64,000 bases of DNA. Origin: Pelagibius sp. Alg239-R121 (GTDB taxonomy: Bacteria; Pseudomonadota; Alphaproteobacteria; Kiloniellales; Kiloniellaceae). Location: the NCBI RefSeq assembly GCF_947331435.1, contig NZ_CAMZOF010000009.1:186001-250000 (forward strand), in the 5' to 3' direction. Each line of letters starts with the position of its first letter. Positions within the stretch are counted from its first letter, which is position 1. The position numbers and the translations under genes were made by a program. Positions 10,225-17,952 of this stretch are shown one piece after another. Below the pieces are notes generated by a model. That model was not told the origin of the DNA and did not search any database. It saw only the letters and a program-made list of their open reading frames with translations.

Positions 10225-11183
10225 TTTCAATCGAGGTGATACAGCGGACCGCTGAACAATTGATGGCCAAGGCTGCGATCGAGATCCCGCAGGACTATCT
10301 GGCAGGATTGCAAACGACCGCGGCCGAAGAAGATGGCGACCTTTCGTCTTTCGTTCTGCAGGCGATGCTGGAGAATTACGAGGCAGCGAAGGAAGATCGC
10401 CGCGCAATGTGCGGCGATACGGGCTGTCCACGCTGGTACGTCAAGATGGGCAACGAAGCCCGGATCGAAGGCGGGCCTGTGGCGCTCGAGGCGGCGCTGC
10501 GCCGGGCGACCGCCAATGCCACCTCCAATATTCCTCTTCGGCCCAACCGCGTACATCCTCTCTGGCGCACCGATCACGACAACAACGTTGGCATCGGTGC
10601 GCCGGAGATCGAATATGGCTTTGAGCCCGATGGCGAATGGATCGATCTGATCACCGTTCACAAGGGAGGGCTTTTCGGAACCGATTATCGGATGCTTTTT
10701 CCATCCGACGGGATCGAGGGAATCAAACGCTTTTTTCTCGACAGCCTGGTCGCCTTCGGGAAACGCGGGCTTGCCTGCCAGCCGGCTATTATTGGGATCG
10801 GCCTGGGCGGCTCGAAAGATGCCTGCATGGTGTTGGGCAAACGTGCGGCTTGCCTTCGCACGGTCGGGGACCGCAATCCGGACCCGAAGATCGCCGCACT
10901 TGAGGACGAGTTCAAGGAGCTGGGAAATTCCATCGGAATGGGGGCCATGGGTTTCGTCGGCAAGTCGATGGTGATCGATTGCAACATCGAGGTCGGTTAC
11001 TGCCATACCGGCGGCATGCAGATGAGCGTGCATGCCTTCTGCCTTTCATCCCGGCGGGCCGTGGCGCGCGTCCATGCGGATGGACGGGTCGAATTCCGGA
11101 CCGACCCGGACTGGTTCACTGATTATCAACGTCGGGAGACGGTGGAATGGGACATTCCGGAAAGCCAAGTAAAGTCCGCCTGA
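10221..11183 (+). CDS. Class I fumarase/L(+)-tartrate dehydratase-like alpha subunit
   Basis: A 320-residue protein of the class I fumarase N-terminal (alpha) family, which uses a site-differentiated [4Fe-4S] cluster to add or remove water from a dicarboxylic acid. Likely cluster ligands are C64 (MCGDTGCP), C186 (ACQPAIIGIGLGG) and C274 (YCHTGGMQMSVHAFC). The KGGLFGTDYR loop replaces the usual KGGGSENK, so this is a divergent member. It overlaps the flavoprotein stop by four bases and the beta-subunit start by 37 bases. Fumarate, tartrate and substituted fumarates or malates are candidate substrates. Confidence 0.85.
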   Translation: MISIEVIQRTAEQLMAKAAIEIPQDYLAGLQTTAAEEDGDLSSFVLQAMLENYEAAKEDRRAMCGDTGCPRWYVKMGNEARIEGGPVALEAALRRATANATSNIPLRPNRVHPLWRTDHDNNVGIGAPEIEYGFEPDGEWIDLITVHKGGLFGTDYRMLFPSDGIEGIKRFFLDSLVAFGKRGLACQPAIIGIGLGGSKDACMVLGKRAACLRTVGDRNPDPKIAALEDEFKELGNSIGMGAMGFVGKSMVIDCNIEVGYCHTGGMQMSVHAFCLSSRRAVARVHADGRVEFRTDPDWFTDYQRRETVEWDIPESQVKSA

Positions 11184-11824
11184 GCACGACGCCGAGCGCG
11201 CAGGCGCTGTCCGCTCTGAAATTGGGCGACATCGTTTATCTGGACGGCTTGATGTACACGGCGCGCGAGGGCGTTTACATGCGCGCGCTCGACGATCAGG
11301 CAAACATACCGATGGAGCTGCCGGCTGAGAGCGCCGCAAACTTTCACTGTTCGCCGGCGGCGACCATCAATGCCGACGGTTCCTTCACGATGGGAGCGGT
11401 GACGGCGACGGCGTCCTTTCGCTTCTCGAAATGGATCGGAGAGTGGATGGCCAAATCTGGCGCCAAGCTGATCGTCGGAAAGGGGGGAATGAGCCAGGCT
11501 GACTACAAGCAACACTTCGTCCCTAATGGGGCGATTTACCTGACGACGGTCGGCTACGGTACCGGTGCTCTGTTGGGGCGCGGGGTCGAAAATGTCGAGG
11601 CCGTGCACTGGAACGAGGAATTGGGCCTGGCCCAGGCCATGTGGGTGCTCAAGTGCAACAACATGGGTCCCTTTATCGTTGCGTCGGACTTAGAAGGTAA
11701 CTGCCTGTTCGAGCGCGAAAACGCCAAGATTTCCGCCTTTATCGAGAAAGCTTACGAAGGCACGCGGCCCGCGACGTTGAAACGGTATGGCGAAACCGAC
11801 GATCGCACTGATGAAGTGATATAG
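11147..11824 (+). CDS. Class I fumarase/L(+)-tartrate dehydratase-like beta subunit
   Basis: The C-terminal (beta) half of a two-subunit class I hydratase, 225 residues. LKLGDIVYLDGLMYTAREG corresponds to the family motif with RDxAH, but here the motif is R40-E41 with Tyr at the His position (Y44). The downstream substrate-binding pattern TASFRF and the Lys loop IVGKGGMS are kept, as are AIYLTTVGYGTGALL and VEAVHWNEELG. The ATG at 11147 lies inside the alpha gene; this fits tight coupling and no nearer start is better. Changed RDxAH residues suggest altered substrate. Confidence 0.84.
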   Translation: MGHSGKPSKVRLSTTPSAQALSALKLGDIVYLDGLMYTAREGVYMRALDDQANIPMELPAESAANFHCSPAATINADGSFTMGAVTATASFRFSKWIGEWMAKSGAKLIVGKGGMSQADYKQHFVPNGAIYLTTVGYGTGALLGRGVENVEAVHWNEELGLAQAMWVLKCNNMGPFIVASDLEGNCLFERENAKISAFIEKAYEGTRPATLKRYGETDDRTDEVI

Positions 11825-11884
11825 GCGTTCATGTGGCGGACCTGCCAAGACGTCATAAGTGACTGGAACTGCAGCTCCACCACA

Positions 11885-13063
11885 CTAGTGACCAAAGGTT
11901 TTGGTCAGTTCGAGCGTTTTGAAGCGCTCGATCCCCGGCGGCAGTTCATCGATACCTAGCCCGATATCTTCCGAAAGCTTGAAGTATCCCCCGGCCACCT
12001 GGTTCGCCGCTGCCTTAAAGTCTTCACGCAGCGGGTTGGGATTGACATCGACTTCCAGCAATCCGGAGCCACCTGTCGCCGCCAGAATATGTGCGGAGGC
12101 CATCAACCCGATTCCGCCACCTAAAAAATGCGGACAATAGGTCAAACCTGCCTCCAATGCGCGGTGGGCCACGCCCAGACATCCGCTGATACCGCCCCAC
12201 TTGGCGACATCCGGCTGCACATACTTAAGAACCTTCGAGGTGATCACTCGATCAAAATCGACACGGCCCGCGATGTTCTCGCCGCCCGCGAGCGGGATGT
12301 TCGTTGCGCGCGCGAGTTCAACCCAGTCCGATTCAGGTGCGTCAGCCAGAATTGGTTCTTCCATCCAACCCAGATCCAGGTCTTTCGCGGCATTCAGAAA
12401 GGCCAATGCCTCGGGCAATGACCAGGCCTGATTTGCGTCGGCGAAGAGTCGCTCTCCCGGCTTCAGTGACGCTGCAGTGGCCGACAGTTGGGCGAGGTCG
12501 GCACCGCCCCCAAATCCCACCTTGACCTTGAAGGCACGGTGACCGGCTTTGCGCTGAAGGGTGATGGCGTCGATGCCGTCTTTCACGTGAATTCCGCTTG
12601 CGTAGGCTGGAACGCAATCCAATGCCTTTGCATTGAGGAATGTTCTCAACGGCAGGCCTGCCTTGCGCGCGAAAAGATCATGGACCGCTACGTCGAGCCC
12701 TGCGATCACCTGCCGGAAGGGGCCCCATTCCCCGCACTGCAGGGCTCTGATATGAGTTTGACGTTCCAGTCGGGAAAAGAGTTCGGAAGGCGCTTGGAGC
12801 GTTGTGCCCAGAACCATCTCGGCAAGGTCCAGCATCAAAAGCCGTGCCCTGTGCTCGGCCCCGGCAGCCGGCCAGTTGGCGAACACCTCTCCCCAGCCGA
12901 AGGCACCTTCGGTATCGGTCAAGCGCAGGAAAACCGCCGGTCTGTCGGCCATGATGCCGAAGGAGGTAGAGACCGGAACGCTTAGAGGAACGCGGTATAC
13001 CGACACATCGATCCGATGAAGGCAGGCTTCGGAAGAAGGTACGCTAACCATTCGTGAAGACAT
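11885..13063 (-). CDS. Enolase-superfamily enzyme, mandelate racemase subgroup
   Basis: A 392-residue enolase-superfamily enzyme, which abstracts a proton next to a carboxylate and uses Mg2+. Residues line up with the mandelate racemase set: KVK (K179, K181) on strand 2, metal ligands D209 (FADANQ), E235/E236 (WMEEP) and E262 (GGEN), a His-Asp dyad from D285 (VQPDVAKWGG) and H312 (CPHFLGGG), and E337 (LLEVD). This supports racemase, epimerase or acid-sugar dehydratase chemistry; the substrate is not determined. It is the last gene of a minus-strand operon with a LysR regulator and a TauE-type permease, and overlaps the latter by 20 bases. The first codons offer a second ATG at residue 5. Confidence 0.85.
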   Translation of the reverse strand: MSSRMVSVPSSEACLHRIDVSVYRVPLSVPVSTSFGIMADRPAVFLRLTDTEGAFGWGEVFANWPAAGAEHRARLLMLDLAEMVLGTTLQAPSELFSRLERQTHIRALQCGEWGPFRQVIAGLDVAVHDLFARKAGLPLRTFLNAKALDCVPAYASGIHVKDGIDAITLQRKAGHRAFKVKVGFGGGADLAQLSATAASLKPGERLFADANQAWSLPEALAFLNAAKDLDLGWMEEPILADAPESDWVELARATNIPLAGGENIAGRVDFDRVITSKVLKYVQPDVAKWGGISGCLGVAHRALEAGLTYCPHFLGGGIGLMASAHILAATGGSGLLEVDVNPNPLREDFKAAANQVAGGYFKLSEDIGLGIDELPPGIERFKTLELTKTFGH

Positions 13064-13802
13064 CCCAGGGCAGTTCCCTCAGAAGGAGCACCAATCCGGA
13101 GATCAGCATAAGCACGATCAACAGCCGCCGGAAGTGATCGTCGGTCAGCCGTTTGAATACCGTGATGCCGACCTGCGCGCTGATCAGGGTGACCGGAAAG
13201 GCGGCGGCAATGCTGAGAGTTGTTTCAAGGTCATATCCGCCTTTAATCCACAAGAGACCTGTCGCGAGACTGAGAATAACGACGTTGAACGGCTGCAGCA
13301 CCGCACGCTGTTCCATTTTCGACCAGGGGCGCATAGAACACCACATGGTTGGCAGGGCGCCCGACAGTCCACCGATAGCCCCCAGGATGCCGCCGATGAA
13401 TCCTACACCCATATCGATCACGGGCGTGGGCCGCGTGAGTTTCGGCAGGCTGCGTCGGAATGCAAAGAATCCGCCGTAAAGAATTAGAAAGCCGGCAACC
13501 ACGAGCTTCAAATGCATTGGATTAACATCGGCCAAGAAGCCGATCCCGATGGGTACGCCGATAACGGCCGGAATCATGAAGCGCGACAGGCGTCGCCAGT
13601 CGATCGAACGATGCACCAGCACCACACCCTGAAGGCCACTGGCGACTGACATGACCAGTGAAATGGCAACGGCCTGGACAGGCGGCATAACCTGCAGCCA
13701 CCAGCCGAGGGCAAAAAGCGACGTGCCGAACCCGGCCAGGCCGTTGACGAACCCGCCCGCGCAGGCACCTGCCGCAAGATAGAACAAAAATTCGAGCGTC
13801 AT
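13044..13802 (-). CDS. TauE/SafE-family membrane permease
   Basis: A 252-residue integral membrane protein with about eight predicted helices and the TauE/SafE pattern: Gly-rich N-terminus (AGACAGGFVNGLAGFGTSLFA) repeated at VGFIGGILGAIGGLSGALPT. Characterised relatives export sulfite, sulfoacetate or similar anions or import small anions. It overlaps the lysR stop by four bases and the enolase-family start by 20. The operon setting suggests it moves the substrate or a product of the adjacent pathway. The direction and ion are unknown. Confidence 0.82.
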   Translation of the reverse strand: MTLEFLFYLAAGACAGGFVNGLAGFGTSLFALGWWLQVMPPVQAVAISLVMSVASGLQGVVLVHRSIDWRRLSRFMIPAVIGVPIGIGFLADVNPMHLKLVVAGFLILYGGFFAFRRSLPKLTRPTPVIDMGVGFIGGILGAIGGLSGALPTMWCSMRPWSKMEQRAVLQPFNVVILSLATGLLWIKGGYDLETTLSIAAAFPVTLISAQVGITVFKRLTDDHFRRLLIVLMLISGLVLLLRELPWDVFTNG

Positions 13803-14716
13803 TCAGCGGGCGCTTCTTCTTGACCGAACTTCGGCGCATAGACGCCGATTTTGACCGCCATTAGCAGCTTCTCGACCAGGGCTTCGATAACCCGGAATTT
13901 TACGCTGTCGGGCCGCGAGATCAGCCCCAGTTCGCGTGTGAAAGGAACATCGCTTAGAGAGATATGCTTGAGGGGGAGGGGATTAGGCTGAGTGACACAG
14001 CTGCGCGGTGCAATGGAAACGCCGAGATTGCTGAAAACCATCGGAGAAATGGTTTCCAGGTTTTCCAGTTCCATACTGGTTTTGACCTCGATTTTTTGCT
14101 CCAGCAACCAGTTCTCGATCATGCCACCAACGACAGCGTTTCTCGTGAAGCGAATATAGGGCTGTGTTTCCAGCAAGTACCTGGGGTCGTTGGATGTGGT
14201 TGCCGGGGACGCCAACAACTCCATCACTTCTATCGCGAGGTTTTGCCACACCAGATTCGATTGCAAAACATGAGGCCGGGTGACAATGGCTGCATCCAGC
14301 GCGCCCCGTTCGACCTGTTCTACGAGGCTTGTGGTCAGTTCTTGCACAACGCGGACCGACAGCTCGGGATATTCGGACTTCAGCATGGAAATAGATAAGG
14401 GCACCAGCCCCGTCAGCGACGTTGGGATCGCCCCGAGTTTCAGTTCTCCGCTGAGGCCGTCATCCCCCAGGACGGAGGGAACGATATTCTCGTAGTCCTT
14501 CACGACTTCCCTGGCTTTGGCGACGAGGGCTCTGCCGACGGGCGTTAATTCGGGCACGCGCTTGCTTCGGTCGAAGACCGCTATCTGCCATTCGTCCTCC
14601 AGGGCTTTCATCTGTTGGCTGACGGCGGCATGGGTGACGAAAACAGCATCGGCCGCTGCGCTGAAGGTCCCGTAATCGGCGATCGCAATCAGAGTTTTAA
14701 GCGTTCTAATGGTCAT
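13799..14716 (-). CDS. LysR-type transcriptional regulator
   Basis: A LysR-family regulator with an N-terminal winged helix-turn-helix (RTLKTLIAIADYGTFSAAADA, VTHAAVSQQMKALEDE) and a C-terminal inducer-binding domain. I chose ATG 14716 (305 residues) because family proteins start about three residues before the LKT helix. A TTG at 14752 would add 12 residues but overlaps the proposed operator. It is divergent from the transporter genes and upstream of the permease and enolase-family genes, so it probably controls both arms in response to the transported acid. Confidence 0.88.
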   Translation of the reverse strand: MTIRTLKTLIAIADYGTFSAAADAVFVTHAAVSQQMKALEDEWQIAVFDRSKRVPELTPVGRALVAKAREVVKDYENIVPSVLGDDGLSGELKLGAIPTSLTGLVPLSISMLKSEYPELSVRVVQELTTSLVEQVERGALDAAIVTRPHVLQSNLVWQNLAIEVMELLASPATTSNDPRYLLETQPYIRFTRNAVVGGMIENWLLEQKIEVKTSMELENLETISPMVFSNLGVSIAPRSCVTQPNPLPLKHISLSDVPFTRELGLISRPDSVKFRVIEALVEKLLMAVKIGVYAPKFGQEEAPAE

Positions 14717-14740
14717 GGCTTCAAGAGGATAATTCGTAAG

Positions 14741-14767
14741 TTTTTCTAACAATAATCGTTAGGATTA
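14741..14767. promoter_or_regulatory. Inverted repeat CTAAC-N7-GTTAG, candidate LysR site
   Basis: CTAAC (14746-14750) and GTTAG (14758-14762) form a 17-bp symmetric site in the lysR/transporter intergenic region. Read outward, each arm is a GTTAGNAWWW element (GTTAGGATTA on plus, GTTAGAAAAA on minus). The size and position suit a LysR-family autoregulatory site. The same element occurs twice upstream of the 7041 operon. Confidence 0.5.
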
Positions 14768-14802
14768 GTGGTTGTTGTAAATCGTGACTTAATAATAGGC
14801 TG

Positions 14803-14862
14803 TGTTCAAGAGCTAGAATGAGTTGGCCCGCTCAAAGGCCTATTAAGTTGCTCAAGAACTAG
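14803..14862 (+). repeat. Imperfect 14-bp direct repeat in the leader of the transporter operon
   Basis: TGTTCAAGAGCTAG (14803-14816) and TGCTCAAGAACTAG (14849-14862) agree at 12 of 14 positions, 46 bases apart. The second copy abuts the ribosome-binding site AGGGAG of the 14873 gene. Function unknown. Confidence 0.4.
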
Positions 14863-14872
14863 GGAGAAAACG

Positions 14873-15856
14873 ATGAAGAAGATGATGGTGGGTGCGCTAA
14901 GTGCCCTGGCCTTGGGCCTGACTGCAGGCGTTGCGGTCGCCGAATACCCCGAACGCGCGGTCACAATGGTTATTCCTTACGGCCCGGGCGGAGCGACGGA
15001 TATCTCAGCGCGTACCCTTGCCGATCCACTCGGCAAAGTCGCGAGCAAACCGCTGGTGATGATCAACAAAACCGGGGCTGGTGGCGCGACCGGGTCGGTC
15101 GCTGTACAAAATGCGAAAAAAGACGGCTACACCATGCTCTTTGCACGCGTCGGCTCACACAGTGTGAATCCGGCGATGAAGGCAACGCTACCCTATACGC
15201 TGGATGATTTCCGTTTTGTCGGTGTTTACGAGATCAACCCGGTTGCCTGCGCCGTCGAGGCGGGCTCGGACATAAAGTCGATGGATGATCTGATCGCCAA
15301 GGTAAAGGGCAGCCCCGGCAGCGTCAGCTACAGTTCTTCGGGTGTTGGCTCATTGCTGCATCTTGCCGGCGCGATGGTGCTGCGCGAGTTCGGCGTCGAA
15401 AAACCACTCGAGCAAGCCACTCATATTCCGCTGAAGGGCGGCGGTGCGGCTGCGACCGCCGTTTTGAACGGCACGGCGACTTTTATCTGCACGAACTCTT
15501 CCGCGCTTGCGAGTTTTGTTTCCAATGGACAGCTTCGTCCGCTGATGGTCACAACCGCTGAGCCAGTGACCGGTTTTGACGCGCCCACGTCTGTCGATCT
15601 CGGAAAACCGGCATTGCAGCAATTGGTCGGCTGGACCGGTATCGCAGGTCCGGCAGGCATGAGCGATGAAGTTGCCGAGGTGTGGGGTAAGTATCTGACG
15701 GAAGCAACAGCCGACGCTGGCTTTCTCGAAAAGATGCAAGCTCGCGGCTCGGTCATTCGCCTGATGGACCCGAAGGAATCGCAGGACTTCATCAACGGGC
15801 AGTACAAGATCTTCCGTGCGTTGGTTGACGAACTTGGGATGCGTATTGAAGGCTGA
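14873..15856 (+). CDS. tctC: Tripartite tricarboxylate transporter substrate-binding protein (TctC/Bug family)
   Basis: A periplasmic solute-binding protein, 327 residues, with a clear signal peptide ending AVAEYPERAV near residue 24. The Bug-family features are present: the first loop VIPYGPGGATDISART, then NKTGAGGATGS, which in characterised members hold the carboxylates of the ligand. Ligands of this family are mostly di- and tricarboxylates, but also nicotinate, aromatic acids and sulfonates. The start is set by AGGGAG seven bases upstream. It leads the transporter operon that continues with tctB and tctA. The ligand is not predictable from sequence alone. Confidence 0.92.
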   Translation: MKKMMVGALSALALGLTAGVAVAEYPERAVTMVIPYGPGGATDISARTLADPLGKVASKPLVMINKTGAGGATGSVAVQNAKKDGYTMLFARVGSHSVNPAMKATLPYTLDDFRFVGVYEINPVACAVEAGSDIKSMDDLIAKVKGSPGSVSYSSSGVGSLLHLAGAMVLREFGVEKPLEQATHIPLKGGGAAATAVLNGTATFICTNSSALASFVSNGQLRPLMVTTAEPVTGFDAPTSVDLGKPALQQLVGWTGIAGPAGMSDEVAEVWGKYLTEATADAGFLEKMQARGSVIRLMDPKESQDFINGQYKIFRALVDELGMRIEG

Positions 15857-15914
15857 GGGATAGGGGACGTGCGGCATCAGATTCGGGTGCCGCACGCCCG
15901 TTGGGGCGGATCAG

Positions 15915-16424
15915 GTGAGTAGTCGTCATAAGCAATTGGGTATTGGAGGCGCGGCGGTTCTTTCGTCGGCCTTCCTCTTTTTTGTCGGCATTCCCTATGG
16001 AATATCCGCCCCGTCAAATATTCGAAATATCGTCTTGTCGCCTCTGTTCTGGCCTCAGATCCTCGCTGGTCTGATCGGGTTGGTTGGATTGGGGATTCTT
16101 GTGAGTGCCGCGCGGGCAGGGGCAGGTGAAACCGTCACGGCGGGCCAAGACCAAACACCGGATCAAGCCCAAAGCGAACCAGGCAACTGGCTCCGTCTCG
16201 CCGTTATGACAGTGATCCTGGTGGTCTATCTGGCGGCCGTTCCCTGGATTGGATTGGTCTGGGCGTCCATCCCTGCCTTCATCGCCGTTGCGTTCCTCAT
16301 TCAGACTCGCCATCCAAAGACGGCGGTAATCGCCGCAATTCTGGTACCTCTGGTTCTCTACGCTTTCTTCGCGCATGTAGCCGGTGTGGCTGTTCCCCAG
16401 GGCGAATTCGTGAGGCTGCCGTGA
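15915..16424 (+). CDS. tctB: Tripartite tricarboxylate transporter small membrane subunit (TctB)
   Basis: A 169-residue protein with four predicted transmembrane helices, separated after the second helix by a polar loop rich in Gln, Asp and Glu (about residues 62-94). This is the size and layout of TctB subunits. It starts with GTG at 15915 and overlaps the TctA start by four bases. The small sequence conservation of the family means identity rests largely on its place between the binding protein and TctA. Confidence 0.85.
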   Translation: MSSRHKQLGIGGAAVLSSAFLFFVGIPYGISAPSNIRNIVLSPLFWPQILAGLIGLVGLGILVSAARAGAGETVTAGQDQTPDQAQSEPGNWLRLAVMTVILVVYLAAVPWIGLVWASIPAFIAVAFLIQTRHPKTAVIAAILVPLVLYAFFAHVAGVAVPQGEFVRLP

Positions 16425-17917
16425 GTTTCTTCGACAATCTTCTGCTGGGATGGGAGCTGGTCTCGAATATCGAGAGCTTTCTGGCCCTGGCAGTGGGTGT
16501 GGTCGTCGGCGTTATTGCGGGCGCCATTCCGGGCATGTCGGCGACCATGGCCGTTGCGCTGACGCTGCCGTTCACCTTCGCCCTCTCGCCCATCACCGGC
16601 ATTCTTCTTCTGCTCGGCGTCTACAAGGGCGGTATATTCGGCGGAAGCATCCCGGCGATCCTGATTAAGACGCCTGGGACTCCTGCCTCGAGTGCGACGA
16701 TTTTAGATGGCTATCCGCTGGCTGAGAAGGGGCAGGCCGGCAAGGCTCTGGGCATGGCGCTCTATGCGTCATGTACAGCAGATCTGATTTCGAACCTTGC
16801 CCTTATTCTCTTTGCCGGCTGGTTGGCGTCTTTTGCGCTCAATTTTGGACCGCCCGAATTTTTCACGCTGATTCTTTTCTCGCTGACGATTATCGCGGGT
16901 GTCTCCGGACAGAGCTTGCTGCGCGGCGCATTGTCCGCACTCATGGGATTGCTGCTTGCAACCATCGGTCTCGATCTTGTCTACGGAACGAACCGCTTCA
17001 ATTTCAATGATCCCAACCTGATGGGCGGCTTGAATTTCATTGCGGTTCTCATCGGCCTCTTTGCGATTCCCGAGATTCTGACAAAGGTATGGGATCCGCG
17101 CGGTAACGATGGTTCCACGCGCCAACTGGGTGGCAATTGGGTGAGCTTTGCCGAATATAGGGCCTGTTTCAAATCGATCGTACGCGGCAGTGTGATCGGT
17201 GTTTTCTTGGGCAGCATCCCGGGGATCGGTGCCGCGCCGTCGGCTTTCTTGTCCTACAGCGAGGCGCGCCGGAAGTCGCCCAACAGAGAAAACTTCGGAA
17301 AGGGCGAACTTGAAGGTGTTGCCGCCGCCGAGGCCGGAAACAACGGGGTCGCTGGGGCGACACTTATTCCTCTGCTGGCGCTTGGGGTGCCGGGCGATGT
17401 CATTACCGCGATTATCATTGGCGCCTTCATGATCCATGGTCTTCAACCGGGCCCCCTGATGTTCGTGACCAACGCCGATATCATCTACGGCCTTTTCATG
17501 GGTTTGATCATCAGTTCGGTCATTTTGCTTCTGGTCGGCTCTGTTGCCATTCGCGCTTTCCGCTTCGTCGCCGACATTCCGCGCGGCGTGCTGTTCCCGG
17601 CGGTCTTGGTCCTGTGTGTCTTCGGAGTCTTTGCCGTGAACAACAACATCTTCGATATCGGCGTTATGTTTGCCATGGGCGGTCTCGGCTTTCTGATGCT
17701 CCGCTTCGATCTGCCCGCAGCTCCGTTCCTCATCGCCTTCATTCTCGGTCCGTTACTGGAAGATAACTTCCGTCAATCGATGCTGATGTCGGGTGGTTCG
17801 CCGGACGTGCTGGTTCGCGGACCTATCACCTGGGTCTTCTGGACCATGACCGTCATAACTGTGGTGGCCGTAGTTCGCGCCGGCTTCCGAAATTCGAAAC
17901 AAGCAACGCAAAACTAA
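16421..17917 (+). CDS. tctA: Tripartite tricarboxylate transporter large permease (TctA)
   Basis: The 498-residue transport subunit with about twelve predicted helices. The family hallmark GAIPGMSATMAVALTLP appears near residue 33 and a second related motif, GSIPGIGAAPSAFLSY, near residue 265. KGGIFGGSIPAILIKTPGTP is also characteristic. It starts at GTG overlapping tctB. With the binding protein and TctB it forms a complete secondary, ion-coupled uptake system in the inner membrane. Confidence 0.93.
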   Translation: MSFFDNLLLGWELVSNIESFLALAVGVVVGVIAGAIPGMSATMAVALTLPFTFALSPITGILLLLGVYKGGIFGGSIPAILIKTPGTPASSATILDGYPLAEKGQAGKALGMALYASCTADLISNLALILFAGWLASFALNFGPPEFFTLILFSLTIIAGVSGQSLLRGALSALMGLLLATIGLDLVYGTNRFNFNDPNLMGGLNFIAVLIGLFAIPEILTKVWDPRGNDGSTRQLGGNWVSFAEYRACFKSIVRGSVIGVFLGSIPGIGAAPSAFLSYSEARRKSPNRENFGKGELEGVAAAEAGNNGVAGATLIPLLALGVPGDVITAIIIGAFMIHGLQPGPLMFVTNADIIYGLFMGLIISSVILLLVGSVAIRAFRFVADIPRGVLFPAVLVLCVFGVFAVNNNIFDIGVMFAMGGLGFLMLRFDLPAAPFLIAFILGPLLEDNFRQSMLMSGGSPDVLVRGPITWVFWTMTVITVVAVVRAGFRNSKQATQN

Positions 17918-17952
17918 TTGGAACTCACAATGACATTTAAAGGCCCCTCCCG

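Noticed and set aside
7041-11824. Reading the operon as the ordinary TCA succinate dehydrogenase and fumarase
   Set aside because: Not excluded, but the gene order, missing covalent-FAD His and altered hydratase motifs argue against it. A whole-genome check would settle it.
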